Source: Spirochaetota bacterium (GTDB lineage: Bacteria; Spirochaetota; UBA4802; UBA5550). Taken from it: DNA of 64,000 bases. Below the pieces are notes generated by a model that saw only the letters and a program-made list of their open reading frames with translations, was not told the DNA's origin and ran no database searches. A program made the translations under genes and the position numbers. Location of the stretch: contig JAFGJK010000031.1 in NCBI GenBank assembly GCA_016929135.1, positions 17,014 to 81,013 on the forward strand, given 5' to 3'. The first letter of the stretch is position 1, and every line of letters starts with the position of its first letter. This document shows positions 35,041 to 44,009 of this stretch, in pieces.

Positions 35041-35068
35041 TTGTGTCCATTGAGCCCTGTGGTAGAAT
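35041..35068 (+). promoter_or_regulatory. Sigma-70-type promoter
   Basis: TTGTGT and TAGAAT are separated by 16 bases, 29 bases before the start of the membrane protein gene. Confidence 0.5.
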
Positions 35069-35096
35069 TGAGTGAGTACGGTGAGCTGGGTTGGCC

Positions 35097-35540
35097 ATGA
35101 ACGAATTCTTCATAGTAAAGTCGTTTTTCATCTTCCTCGCCCTGTGGGGCATCGGCGTGGTGCTCCTCTGGTTCAGGCCCAGGATCGAGATCTTCTGGAA
35201 GATCATCGCCACGCTGATCTTCCTCTTCTATCTCTGGTTCTTCTTCGACGAGATCAGATCGGGTGTGGCGCAGTTCACCGACCAGTGGGCCGCCTTCAGC
35301 GTGCATTTCCTGAAGGAGCTCACCGTGCTGGTCTTCGTGAATCTTTTCTTCATCTGGCCGCTGTCGCTGATCCTCATCTTCTACAAGGCGGACGATATCG
35401 GCGCGGAGCGCCTGCTGAAGTTCATCTGCCTTCTCACGCTGGTGCTCTGGATCGTCTTCATCATTTACTTCTTCGCGAACCGGGGCGCCGAGACGCAGCT
35501 CATCGAGGGGATCAGAAAGATATTCCCCCATGGGAATTAG
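35097..35540 (+). CDS. Hypothetical four-helix membrane protein
   Basis: A 147-residue membrane protein with about four hydrophobic helices and no known domain. A TTG two codons upstream is open; I prefer the ATG at 35097. Its end overlaps the start of the TPR gene by 11 bases, so the two form an operon and probably act together. Confidence 0.65.
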   Translation: MNEFFIVKSFFIFLALWGIGVVLLWFRPRIEIFWKIIATLIFLFYLWFFFDEIRSGVAQFTDQWAAFSVHFLKELTVLVFVNLFFIWPLSLILIFYKADDIGAERLLKFICLLTLVLWIVFIIYFFANRGAETQLIEGIRKIFPHGN

Positions 35541-36078
35541 AGTCCAACCGCTGCTGCTGGCGCTCCTGGTGACGCTGGCGGTACCGGCGGGGGTATCGCA
35601 CCCTGCAGGTGCATCGCCACCCCTTGGGGGGGCGCTGCCGGGGAGCTCCTCCGCCCTCTACAAAAAGGGGGTCGAGCTGGCGCGTGCCGGCGACATCGCC
35701 GGGGCCATCCCGCTCTTCGAAAGGTCCGTGGCCCTGAGCCCCTACTCGTGCCTGGGACATTACGGCCTCGGGAAGGCCTACCTTCATACCGGTGGCAAGC
35801 TGGACCTGGCGGTCAAGCACCTGAGGATCTCGGTCTCCCTGGACAAGGGCTTCGCCAAGGGGTACTTTTACCTGGGGATGGGCTACTACCTTCGGGGCTA
35901 CTACATTCAGGCCATACACGCCTTCGACCAGGCCTACCGGAAGGATTACACCTACATCGAGGCGCTCTACAACATTGGCGCCATGTACGATCTCATGGAC
36001 AACGATTACAAATCGGGCCTCTATTTCAACAGATACCTGAGGGAGAGGGCGGGCGATGAGGAGCTGCTGTTCCAGTAG
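35530..36078 (+). CDS. Exported TPR-repeat protein
   Basis: A 182-residue protein with a signal peptide (about residues 1-28, likely cut after AGAS) and three to four tetratricopeptide repeats: ALYKKGVELARAGDIAGAIP, GHYGLGKAYLHTGGKLDLAV, GYFYLGMGYYLRGYYIQAIH, ALYNIGAMYDLMDNDYKSGL. Such repeats bind other proteins. Coupled to the membrane protein gene upstream. Confidence 0.85.
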   Translation: MGIRVQPLLLALLVTLAVPAGVSHPAGASPPLGGALPGSSSALYKKGVELARAGDIAGAIPLFERSVALSPYSCLGHYGLGKAYLHTGGKLDLAVKHLRISVSLDKGFAKGYFYLGMGYYLRGYYIQAIHAFDQAYRKDYTYIEALYNIGAMYDLMDNDYKSGLYFNRYLRERAGDEELLFQ

Positions 36079-36093
36079 CGGCCCCCCCGCCGG

Positions 36094-36399
36094 TCAAATC
36101 TTAAAGAGGTTCTCGGCCCGATCCTTCCCCGTGAGCCGGTCGTAATCGTCGTAATCGACGAAGACCAGGTCCGGGAGCTTTTTCCGTATTCTCGTGACGA
36201 TGTCGCTCCTACCCCCCCGGGCCTCCTTTGAGGTGACGTACCTGAATTCGATGCCGCAGGAGGGGCACTTCGTGAGCCCCTTCAGGGGGATGCCGATCTT
36301 CTTGCACTTGGGACAGTGGCCGGATATATCGTCCACCATGACGATGTGCTCCTGAATCTCGTGGATGTCCACCTCGCTCCATATCCTGATGAATCCCAT
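36094..36399 (-). CDS. Zinc-ribbon hypothetical protein
   Basis: A 101-residue protein with one zinc ribbon, HCPKCKKIG and KCPSCGIEF, and a C-terminal part with VFVDYDDYDRLTGKDRAENL. No known function. I chose the ATG at 36399 because GGAGGGG lies directly ahead; an ATG at 36414 overlapping the upstream stop (ATGA) is the alternative. It follows the dihydrouridine synthase gene and is probably in its operon. Confidence 0.7.
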   Translation of the reverse strand: MGFIRIWSEVDIHEIQEHIVMVDDISGHCPKCKKIGIPLKGLTKCPSCGIEFRYVTSKEARGGRSDIVTRIRKKLPDLVFVDYDDYDRLTGKDRAENLFKI

Positions 36400-36410
36400 G
36401 GTCCCCTCCG

Positions 36411-37388
36411 TCATACCGAGAATTCTCTGATCCGCTCGTGGCCGTTCCGGCCGAAGTAATCGTCCACGATCCCCTTTATGGCCCCCACCGTCGATTCCTT
36501 CCTGATCCTGGTGAATAGCTCGTGCCAGTAGGTGACGTGGGTCACGAAATACCGGCAGAAGCGGTGGCACCTGCTCTTGTGCAGGTGTGGGGGCAGCATC
36601 TCTCCGATGGAATCGAGTACCTCATCGAACACCCGTTGAAGATTAATGGCAAGCACTTTATGCTCCCCGGCGGCGCAAATTTCGCAGAGGCGGAATATCC
36701 ACGGCGACCTGACCGCCTCCCTGCCAATCATCACGCCGTCGCAGCAGTATGTTCGAAGCCGCTCCGCCGCCGCTTCGGCCGAGGTGATGTCGCCGTTGCC
36801 GATGAGGGTGATCCCGGTGGCCTCCTTGACAGCGCCGATGATGCGCCAGTCGGCGGTGCGGCGGAACCCCATCTTGGCGGTCCGGGGGTGCAGGGTGATG
36901 TAATCGACGCCGCAGTCGGCCAGCATGCGGACGAAGTCGAGCAGGTACCCTTCATCGTAGCGTTCGAAGCCGCACCGCATCTTCACCGAGAGCCGTGTCG
37001 CCGCGGCGTCCCTGCAGGCCCGTACGATAGCACCCGCCCGGGTCATGTCGGTGAGGAGCATGGCGCCGATACCCCTCTTCAGAATATCCGGGGCCGCGCA
37101 CCCCATATTGATGTCGATGGAGTAGGGGGCAGCACCGGAGAGCCTTCGGCAGGCCTCGGCCATCGTCCCCGGATCGCCGCCGGCGATCTGGTACACGAAG
37201 GGATCATCGAAGGGGTGCTTCGCGGCCATGGCCTCATTGTGCATGCCGCCGCGCACCAGGGCCGAGGCCGAGAGCATCTCGCTGGCCAGCACGGCCGTGC
37301 CGCTGAAGCCCCGGATGGTCTTCCGGAGGGCCGGCGTGGTGATCTCGGCCATGGGGGCCATGTACAGCTGCGGCACATTCATTTCCAT
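36411..37388 (-). CDS. dus: tRNA-dihydrouridine synthase
   Basis: A 325-residue FMN enzyme that reduces uridine in the tRNA D-loop. Seen: LYMAPMAEITTPALRK, the catalytic-Cys segment DINMGCAAPDILKRGIGAML, SVKMRCGF, ITLHPRTAKMGF and LIGNGDITSAEAA. The frame stays open far upstream but the start at 37388 gives the right N-terminus. A promoter ends directly before it, so the mRNA may be leaderless. Which Dus subtype cannot be fixed by eye; DusB-like is likely. Confidence 0.92.
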   Translation of the reverse strand: MEMNVPQLYMAPMAEITTPALRKTIRGFSGTAVLASEMLSASALVRGGMHNEAMAAKHPFDDPFVYQIAGGDPGTMAEACRRLSGAAPYSIDINMGCAAPDILKRGIGAMLLTDMTRAGAIVRACRDAAATRLSVKMRCGFERYDEGYLLDFVRMLADCGVDYITLHPRTAKMGFRRTADWRIIGAVKEATGITLIGNGDITSAEAAAERLRTYCCDGVMIGREAVRSPWIFRLCEICAAGEHKVLAINLQRVFDEVLDSIGEMLPPHLHKSRCHRFCRYFVTHVTYWHELFTRIRKESTVGAIKGIVDDYFGRNGHERIREFSV

Positions 37389-37394
37389 GGGGCC

Positions 37395-37421
37395 AGTATA
37401 CCGGTCGGGGGGGCATGTCAA
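37395..37421 (-). promoter_or_regulatory. Promoter of dus, leaderless arrangement
   Basis: On the minus strand TTGACA and TATACT are 15 bases apart. The -10 ends 6 bases before the ATG, so the first transcribed base should be at or next to the A of the start codon. Confidence 0.5.
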
Positions 37422-37467
37422 GACATATCGCTCCGCCGGGTGGCCCGTGGACAGGGTAAAATTTGTA

Positions 37468-37496
37468 TTGATTCTACCATTGTATGACTGTATACT
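37468..37496 (+). promoter_or_regulatory. Sigma-70-type promoter of sensor kinase
   Basis: TTGATT and TATACT are separated by exactly 17 bases. The leader to the kinase start is about 138 bases and GC-rich. Confidence 0.65.
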
Positions 37497-37640
37497 AATT
37501 GAGCGATCGTGCACTGCAGATTGCCCCGTGGAAGCATCCCCCTTTCCTCTCGACGGGTAAGGGGCGATCATCGGCCGGCGCCGCCGGCATCCCGGTTTTA
37601 TACCCCCCAGGGGTTGAATCGCCGGCAGGAGTGACAGCCA

Positions 37641-40600
37641 ATGAATACAGTAAAGTCCGCCTGGTCGTACCTTACACGCACAGCCTCGGATGACCCCGAG
37701 GAGTCCAGACATGAATTCATGCTGCGTGTGTTCCTGGTATCCATGGCGATGATTGCTACCGCCGGCACCGTTTTCGGGGCCCTGGGAATCCTCGTCGGAT
37801 CGGTCAAGCTCGACACGGTGCTTATCCTGGCAGCCATGAGCCTCCTTTTCTCGGCGGGGTGGTATATGGCGGGTCGTGGGGGGTGGAGGATCGCACGCTT
37901 TCTCCCCGTGGCGCTCTTCTACCTGGCCGGGGTATGGGGGATTTATCTGGGGGGGATCGGGACACCGTCGATGCTTCTCATGGCGCTGGCGATAACGCTG
38001 GCAGCCATGTTCTTCAGCAAAAGGGGTCAGATCGCGATAATCGCCCTCGTCCTGGCGTCCTACACGGTGCTGGGGGAGCTGCATCGCCAAGGCGTCATCA
38101 TTGCCGTGCGGAGCGACCAGTCCGCCTACCACAACCGGCTCCTGATCGCGGTGTGCGCCCTGCTGGCCGTCGGGATTCTGCTTCGCTTTCTCGTCAACCA
38201 GATGGAGGGGGCGATACGGAGCTCGCAGTGGCGCGAACAGGAGCTGACGGCCGTCAACGAGGAGCTCAGGGCCACCATGGAGGAGCTTGAAGCGACCAAC
38301 GAGGAGTTCGAGGCGACCAACGAGGAGTTCGTAAAGATTAACCGCGAGCTTGAGGAGAGCGAGATGAAGTACCGGGGGCTCGTGGAGAGCATCAGAGAGG
38401 TGATATTCTCCACCGATGAAACCGGAATGCTCACCTACGTGAGCCCCGCCGTACGCGGGATCTTGGGGTTCGAATCGGACAGGTTCATGGGGAAGAATTT
38501 CGTGGAATTCATCTACGGCGAGGACCTTGAGAAGATGATCGCCAGCTTTCAGAAAGTCGCCTCCGGCGTCACGGACACGGAGGAGTACCGGATAGTGGGG
38601 CCGCAGGGGCGACCTCTCTGGGTCACCAGTACCAGCAGTCCCAGAATGGTGAACGGGCGGTTCGCGGGGATCAACGGGGTGCTGGCGGATATCGACGCGC
38701 GAAGGCGTGCCCAGCAGGAGCTCCAGAAGAAACAGGCCGAGCTTCTGGAGAGCGAGGAGTACAACCGGCTTCTCTTCACGGGTTCGCGCGTACCCATCGT
38801 GGTACTCGACCCGGAGACGGGCGGGTTCACCGACTGCAACGAGGCGGCGGTGAGGATCTACGGCTACTCATCGAAGGCGCAGGTGGTGGGAAAGACCCCC
38901 GGCGACGTCTCGGCCCCGGTGCAGTACGACGGGACGGACTCGTCGGCCGCCGCGCGGGAGCGCATCGAGGAGTCCCGCACGAAAGGATCGGTGGTCTTCC
39001 CCTGGCGGCACCGCCGGGAGGACGGCGCGGAATGGGACGCCGAGATCGTTCTGACGAGCTTCAGGCTCCGGGGCCGCCACATGATTCAGTTCACGCTCAC
39101 CGATATCTCCGAGCGCCTGCGGGCGGAGAAGGAGACCCGCATGAACAGCCTTCGGTTCCAGACGCTCTTCGAGCTGGGCCAGATGCACAGTGCCCCCCTC
39201 AAGGAGCTTGCCGATTTCGTCCTGGAACGGGCCGTGGCCATCACCGGCAGCGATATCGGGTATTTCGCCTTCGTGAGCGGGGACGAGAGCGTCCTCACCA
39301 TGCAGTCCTGGTCCCGGAAGGCCATGGCGGAATGCGCAATCACCGAGAAGCCCATCGCCTACCCACTGGAGTCCACGGGGCTCTGGGGAGAGGCGGTGCG
39401 GCAGCGCAGGCCCATCATCACCAACGACTACGATGCGCCGAATCCGCAGAAGAAGGGGTACCCCGACGGGCATGTCGCCGTGAGACGGCACATGAACATA
39501 CCGGTGTTCGAGGGGGAGCGCATCGTCGTCGTCGCCGGCGTGGGGAACAAGGAGGAGGAGTATAACGACAACGACGTGCTGCAGCTGACGCTGCTCATGG
39601 AGGGGCTCTGGCGAATCCTGCGCATCCGCCAGTCGGAGGAGGCGCTTCGGGACAGCGAGGAGCGCTTCAGGTCCATGATCCAGAGCTCCTCGGACATGAT
39701 ATTCGTGCTCGACGAGAGTGGCAGTTTCACCTACGAATCCCCCTCGGTCGAGCGCATCCTGGGGTATCCCGCCGGGTATTTCATCGGCCGCACCCCCTTC
39801 GAGCTGATCCATCCGGATGACATGAATATCGTCAAGAAGGAGATGGACGACGTGTACCGCTCGGTGAACAGCGGCATCCCCACTGAATTCCGGCTGCAGT
39901 GCTCCGACGGCACCTGGATACCCCTGGAGGCCCTGGCCTCCAATCTCATGGAGAACAGCGCCGTCCGTGGGATCGTCATCACCGCCCGGGACGTCACCGA
40001 GCGGAAACGGGCCCTGAAAGCCATGCAGGACAGCGAGGCGCGATTCAGGACCCTGGCGGAATCCTCCCCGGTCCCCATCGCCATGGCCAGGAACGGCATG
40101 GTCTTCTTCGTCAACAGGGCCTTCCTGGACATATCGCGCTACGAATCGAGCGAGGAGGCCATTGGCATCAGCCTCCTGGACTTTGTGGCGCCCGAGGAGC
40201 GGGAGAGGATCGCCGGGTATATGAGGGACAGAAGGGACAGGGCCAACGTGCCGGTCTACTACGAATCGGTGGGCGTCCGGCGCGACGGATCCCGCTTCCC
40301 CTATGAGATCACCGTGGCGATCGTCGAGATGGCCGACGGACCGGTCACCGTCGCCTTCATACGGGACATCACCGAGCGTCGGATGGCCGAGGGGGCCATC
40401 CGGGAGCGGGAGGCGACCCTGCGAAGCCTGCTGAACGCGAGCCCCGCCGGGGTGGTCATGGTGGCCAACAGGGTCTTCAGGCAGGTGAACAGTAGGTTCT
40501 GCGCGATCTCCGGCTACAACGAGGAGGAGCTGGTGGGTCAGAGCTCCCGGATGATCTATCCCGGCGAGGAGGAGTTCCTGCGGGTGGGGAGGGAGCTCTA

Positions 40601-43019
40601 CGGCGAGATGGAGCGGTCAGGGCTGGGGATGCTGGAGGCGCGCCTGCGGCGTAAGGACGGCATCGAGGTCGATGTCCTCATAGGGGCGGCCCCCTTCGAC
40701 CCGGCCGATCCATCGGCCGGGGCCTGCGTCACGCTGCTGGACATCACCGCGCACAAGCAGGCGGTGTCCCAGCGGGAGGCCGCGCGGGAGGCCCTCAGGG
40801 AGAAGGAGGCGATCATGCGGGGACTGCTGGAGGCGACCCCGGCCGGTGTGGGGATGGTCAGGGACCGCCGCTTCGTGCAGGTGAACGCCTCCCTCTGCAG
40901 GATGACCGGCTACACCGAGGAGGAACTGGTGGGCCAGCCCTCCAGGATCATCTATCGCAGCGATGAGGACTTCGAGCATTCCGGAAGATGGCTCTACGGC
41001 GAGATGGAGCGAACCGGTCTGGGGACCATGGAGGTGCAGATGCGCCGGAAGGACGGCAGCTTCTTCGATGCCATGCTCTCCCTCGCCCCCTTCGATCCGG
41101 CGGACCCCTCGGCGGGTGTCTGCGCCACGGCGCTGGACATCACCGAGCGGAAGCGGGCCGAGGAATCCCTGAGGGAGCGGGAGCGGGTGCTGCAGAGCAT
41201 CTTCGACGCGAGCCCGGCCGGCATCGCCCTTGTGGTGGATCGCCGCTTCAGGCAGGTGAATTCGTCGTTCTGCAGGATAACCGGCTATCCCGAGGAGGAG
41301 ATGGTGGGGCAGCACTCCCGGATGCTGTACCCGAGCGACGAGGAGTACGATCGCGTGGGGAGGAACCTCTACGGCGACATGCTGCGCACCGGCCAGGGGA
41401 TGATGGAGGTGCAGATGCGCCGGAAGGACGGCGCCGATATCGATGTACTGCTGGGACTGGCTCCCTTCGATCCGGCGGATCCCCCGGAGGGGGCCTGCGT
41501 TACGGCGCTGGACATCACCGAGCGGAAGATGGCCGAGGGTGCCCTCAAGGTCCGCGAGGGGGCCCTGCGGAGCATACTGGAGGCAAGCCCCGTGGGAATC
41601 GCGCTGCTGGTGGATCGCCGTTTCCGTCAGGTGAACAGGTCGCTCTGCAGGATCACCGGCTATGCCGAGGAGGATATGCTGGGCCGGTATACGCGTATGC
41701 TCTATCCCGACGACGAGGAGTACAGGAAGGTGGGGAGCGAGCTCTACCGTGAGATGCAGGAGCGGGGCGTGGGGATCATGGAGGTGCGCCTACGCCACAA
41801 GGAGGGGAATATCTATTTTGTCATTCTGGGACTGGCCCCCTTCGACCCGGCCGACCTCTCGGCGGGGGTCTGCGCCACGGTCATGGACATCACCGAGCGG
41901 AAGCGGGCCGAAGAGACCATACGGACCATGAACCTTGATCTGGAGAAGAAGGTGCAAGACCGGACCGAGGAGCTGCGCAGGGCCTACGACAACCTGGTGA
42001 AGACCAACAGCGAGCTGGAGACGGCGCTCAGGAATCTGAGCGAGACGCAGCAGCAGCTGGTTCTCTCGGAAAAGCTCGCCGCTCTGGGGCAGCTGGCCGC
42101 GGGAATGGCGCATGAGCTGAACACTCCCCTGGGGGCAATCATGTCGTCGAACCGCACGATGATCGACATTATCACTACCGGGCTGCCGGCGCTGGCGGAC
42201 CTGATGGTGGGGCTGAAGAAGGGGGACAAGGAGCGGTTCGATGCGCTCCTGCTCGAAAGCCTCGCCGCGGCCGTTGATATCGACCGCACCGTGGACAGGA
42301 AGACGAAACGGGATATCAGGCTCAGGCTCGAGCAGGCCGGTGCAGAGGACAACCGGGCGCTCTCTGATGCCATCGCGGATCTGGGGCTCTACCGGTACGT
42401 GAGGAAGCACCCGGCGATCCTGAAAAACGAGCAGCTGGGGGGCTTCCTGAAGGGGATCTCGTCGCTGGCCTCGCTGCGGCGCCTCGGGGAGATCGTCGCC
42501 ATCGCCGCCGAGAAGGCATCGCACGTGGTGGGCGCCCTGAGGAGCTATCTGCGGCAGGAGGAGCAGGGGGAGCTCACGCCGGTGGATCTCAAGAGCGAGC
42601 TGGACGTAATACTGACCCTGTACTACAATAAGCTGAAGTACGGGGTGACGGTGAAGAAAGGCTACGAGGAGGGGGGATACGTGCTGGGGAACAGGAACGG
42701 CCTGAACCAGGTGTGGATGAACCTGCTCAATAACGCCCTCCAGGCCATGGACTACAGGGGGACGCTGGAGATCCTGACGAGGCCGCAGGGGGAATGGATC
42801 GTCGTGTCGGTCATCGATTCCGGGAGCGGAATACCGGAGGAGATACGCGGACGGATCTTCGAGCCCTTCTTCACCACGAAGCAGTACGGGGAGGGGATCG
42901 GCCTGGGACTTGATATCAGCAGGAAGATTGTGGAATCGCTGGGCGGCAGGATCGAGGTGGAGAGCGTCCCGGGGAGGACCGAATTCCGGGTCTGGCTCAA
43001 AGCGGCGGCGCCGTCGTGA
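37641..43019 (+). CDS. Giant membrane PAS/GAF sensor histidine kinase
   Basis: A 1792-residue sensor kinase. Order: six membrane helices (about residues 26-187); coiled coil rich in EELEATNEEF (to 245); PAS1 (246-360); PAS2 (370-490); GAF (500-660, with the YFAFVSGDESVLTMQSWS start); PAS3 (668-795); PAS4 (795-920); four near-identical PAS units (925-1430); coiled coil; dimerisation domain with phospho-acceptor His1491 in GMAHELNTPLG; a long helical insert; and the ATPase domain with NQVWMNLLNNALQAM, DSGSGIPEEI and GEGIGLGLDIS. It has no receiver domain; a separate response regulator gene follows. The AGGAG site is 9 bases before the ATG. The signal is unknown. Confidence 0.93.
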   Translation: MNTVKSAWSYLTRTASDDPEESRHEFMLRVFLVSMAMIATAGTVFGALGILVGSVKLDTVLILAAMSLLFSAGWYMAGRGGWRIARFLPVALFYLAGVWGIYLGGIGTPSMLLMALAITLAAMFFSKRGQIAIIALVLASYTVLGELHRQGVIIAVRSDQSAYHNRLLIAVCALLAVGILLRFLVNQMEGAIRSSQWREQELTAVNEELRATMEELEATNEEFEATNEEFVKINRELEESEMKYRGLVESIREVIFSTDETGMLTYVSPAVRGILGFESDRFMGKNFVEFIYGEDLEKMIASFQKVASGVTDTEEYRIVGPQGRPLWVTSTSSPRMVNGRFAGINGVLADIDARRRAQQELQKKQAELLESEEYNRLLFTGSRVPIVVLDPETGGFTDCNEAAVRIYGYSSKAQVVGKTPGDVSAPVQYDGTDSSAAARERIEESRTKGSVVFPWRHRREDGAEWDAEIVLTSFRLRGRHMIQFTLTDISERLRAEKETRMNSLRFQTLFELGQMHSAPLKELADFVLERAVAITGSDIGYFAFVSGDESVLTMQSWSRKAMAECAITEKPIAYPLESTGLWGEAVRQRRPIITNDYDAPNPQKKGYPDGHVAVRRHMNIPVFEGERIVVVAGVGNKEEEYNDNDVLQLTLLMEGLWRILRIRQSEEALRDSEERFRSMIQSSSDMIFVLDESGSFTYESPSVERILGYPAGYFIGRTPFELIHPDDMNIVKKEMDDVYRSVNSGIPTEFRLQCSDGTWIPLEALASNLMENSAVRGIVITARDVTERKRALKAMQDSEARFRTLAESSPVPIAMARNGMVFFVNRAFLDISRYESSEEAIGISLLDFVAPEERERIAGYMRDRRDRANVPVYYESVGVRRDGSRFPYEITVAIVEMADGPVTVAFIRDITERRMAEGAIREREATLRSLLNASPAGVVMVANRVFRQVNSRFCAISGYNEEELVGQSSRMIYPGEEEFLRVGRELYGEMERSGLGMLEARLRRKDGIEVDVLIGAAPFDPADPSAGACVTLLDITAHKQAVSQREAAREALREKEAIMRGLLEATPAGVGMVRDRRFVQVNASLCRMTGYTEEELVGQPSRIIYRSDEDFEHSGRWLYGEMERTGLGTMEVQMRRKDGSFFDAMLSLAPFDPADPSAGVCATALDITERKRAEESLRERERVLQSIFDASPAGIALVVDRRFRQVNSSFCRITGYPEEEMVGQHSRMLYPSDEEYDRVGRNLYGDMLRTGQGMMEVQMRRKDGADIDVLLGLAPFDPADPPEGACVTALDITERKMAEGALKVREGALRSILEASPVGIALLVDRRFRQVNRSLCRITGYAEEDMLGRYTRMLYPDDEEYRKVGSELYREMQERGVGIMEVRLRHKEGNIYFVILGLAPFDPADLSAGVCATVMDITERKRAEETIRTMNLDLEKKVQDRTEELRRAYDNLVKTNSELETALRNLSETQQQLVLSEKLAALGQLAAGMAHELNTPLGAIMSSNRTMIDIITTGLPALADLMVGLKKGDKERFDALLLESLAAAVDIDRTVDRKTKRDIRLRLEQAGAEDNRALSDAIADLGLYRYVRKHPAILKNEQLGGFLKGISSLASLRRLGEIVAIAAEKASHVVGALRSYLRQEEQGELTPVDLKSELDVILTLYYNKLKYGVTVKKGYEEGGYVLGNRNGLNQVWMNLLNNALQAMDYRGTLEILTRPQGEWIVVSVIDSGSGIPEEIRGRIFEPFFTTKQYGEGIGLGLDISRKIVESLGGRIEVESVPGRTEFRVWLKAAAPS
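40413..41925 (+). repeat. Four tandem PAS-coding repeats of 375-396 bases
   Basis: Units begin at about 40413, 40809, 41184 and 41559. Each encodes a PAS domain with the shared blocks GFRQVN-like, CRITGY, EEELVGQ, APFDPADPSAG and DITERKRA. Similarity is clear at DNA level too, so the array arose by recent duplication and could gain or lose units. Confidence 0.85.
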
Positions 43020-43143
43020 CCGGTTAAAATTTTCATACCGCCGGAATAATATTCTTTACAATCCGCATTTTCCGGTGTCATACTGTTATCCGCATCGGAT
43101 CCGCGGGATCGGCCGGGTGCCGCTGATTTTAATGGTGGGGAAT

Positions 43144-43554
43144 ATGAGTAAAAGTGCAATTCTCTGCGTCGACGACGAGGCGATCATCGTCATGTCCCTC
43201 ATGCAGGAGCTGAAGATGAATCTGGGGGACCGGTTCGTCTACGAGAGCGCCATGAACGCCCAGGAGGCCTTCCAGGCGATCGAGGACCTCATGCTCGACG
43301 GCATCACGGTGATACTGGTCATATCGGACTGGCTCATGCCGGGGATCAAGGGGGACGAGTTCCTGATAAAGGTGAGGGAGAAGTATCCCTCGATACGCTC
43401 CATCATGATCACCGGGCAGGCGGACGATGCCGCGGTGGAGAGGGTCATGAAAGAGGCGATGACCAGCGCGGTGCTCAGAAAGCCCTGGAACACCCGAGAG
43501 CTGATCGAGTCGATAGAACAGTGCTGCAGCAACGGCGAGTGCACCTGCCCGTAG
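43144..43554 (+). CDS. Single-domain response regulator
   Basis: A 136-residue receiver-only protein. Acidic pocket CVDDE, phospho-acceptor Asp in VISDWLMPGIKG, the switch Thr in MITGQ and the Lys in LRKPW are all present. GGTGGGG precedes the ATG. It follows the giant kinase by 124 bases on the same strand and is its most likely partner. With no output domain it probably acts by binding another protein. Confidence 0.92.
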   Translation: MSKSAILCVDDEAIIVMSLMQELKMNLGDRFVYESAMNAQEAFQAIEDLMLDGITVILVISDWLMPGIKGDEFLIKVREKYPSIRSIMITGQADDAAVERVMKEAMTSAVLRKPWNTRELIESIEQCCSNGECTCP

Positions 43555-44009
43555 GAAACTGCCGCCGCTGAACACAAACTGAATTCTGTGCATATATGGC
43601 GCTTCCTCTCTCCATCCCGCTGATACATGCCATGGGGGACCGGTTTCTCGGTCGGTCCGGTTCTGGAAGCCTCGGCGGATAAAATGTTCTTGCAAATCAT
43701 TATGTCACCCATAACTGTTGTCGTTTGAACCCGTTGCGTTTCCGGATTTGTCATTTCGCCCACTTCGGCGAGTCCCTGGGGCACTCCGCGGGAGACGCGG
43801 GTGCTGTTCCTCCGGGCCCCTCGACCGGGCCCGGGATGCACGCCGCGTGGGATCCTGATTCCTGAATGGCAGGATCGTACCGGCCGCACCCGTGGCGATG
43901 AGAGTGCAGGGCCTGCCGAGGGGCGGGACGGCACGTGTCGAAATGACAGCACCGAACCGGGCGCGTTCATTGCGCATCATAAATTAATCATGGGGGGAAC
44001 ACCGTAATT
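43555..44009. other. 455-base gap without a gene, holding an inverted-end element
   Basis: No convincing coding frame is seen. Most of it is taken up by the 200-base element with inverted ends at 43749-43948 described separately. No strong terminator for the response regulator and no clear promoter for the permease were found. Confidence 0.6.
43749..43948. mobile_element. MITE- or REP-like element with inverted ends
   Basis: TGTCATTTCG at 43749-43758 is matched by its exact inverse CGAAATGACA at 43939-43948. The 200 bases between are GC-rich with further short inverted repeats, such as GATCCTG and CAGGATC. There is no transposase and no clear target-site duplication. Confidence 0.5.

Noticed and set aside
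37389..38132. Extension of the dus frame upstream
   Set aside because: Low-complexity sequence crossing the divergent kinase promoter; the family N-terminus begins at 37388.
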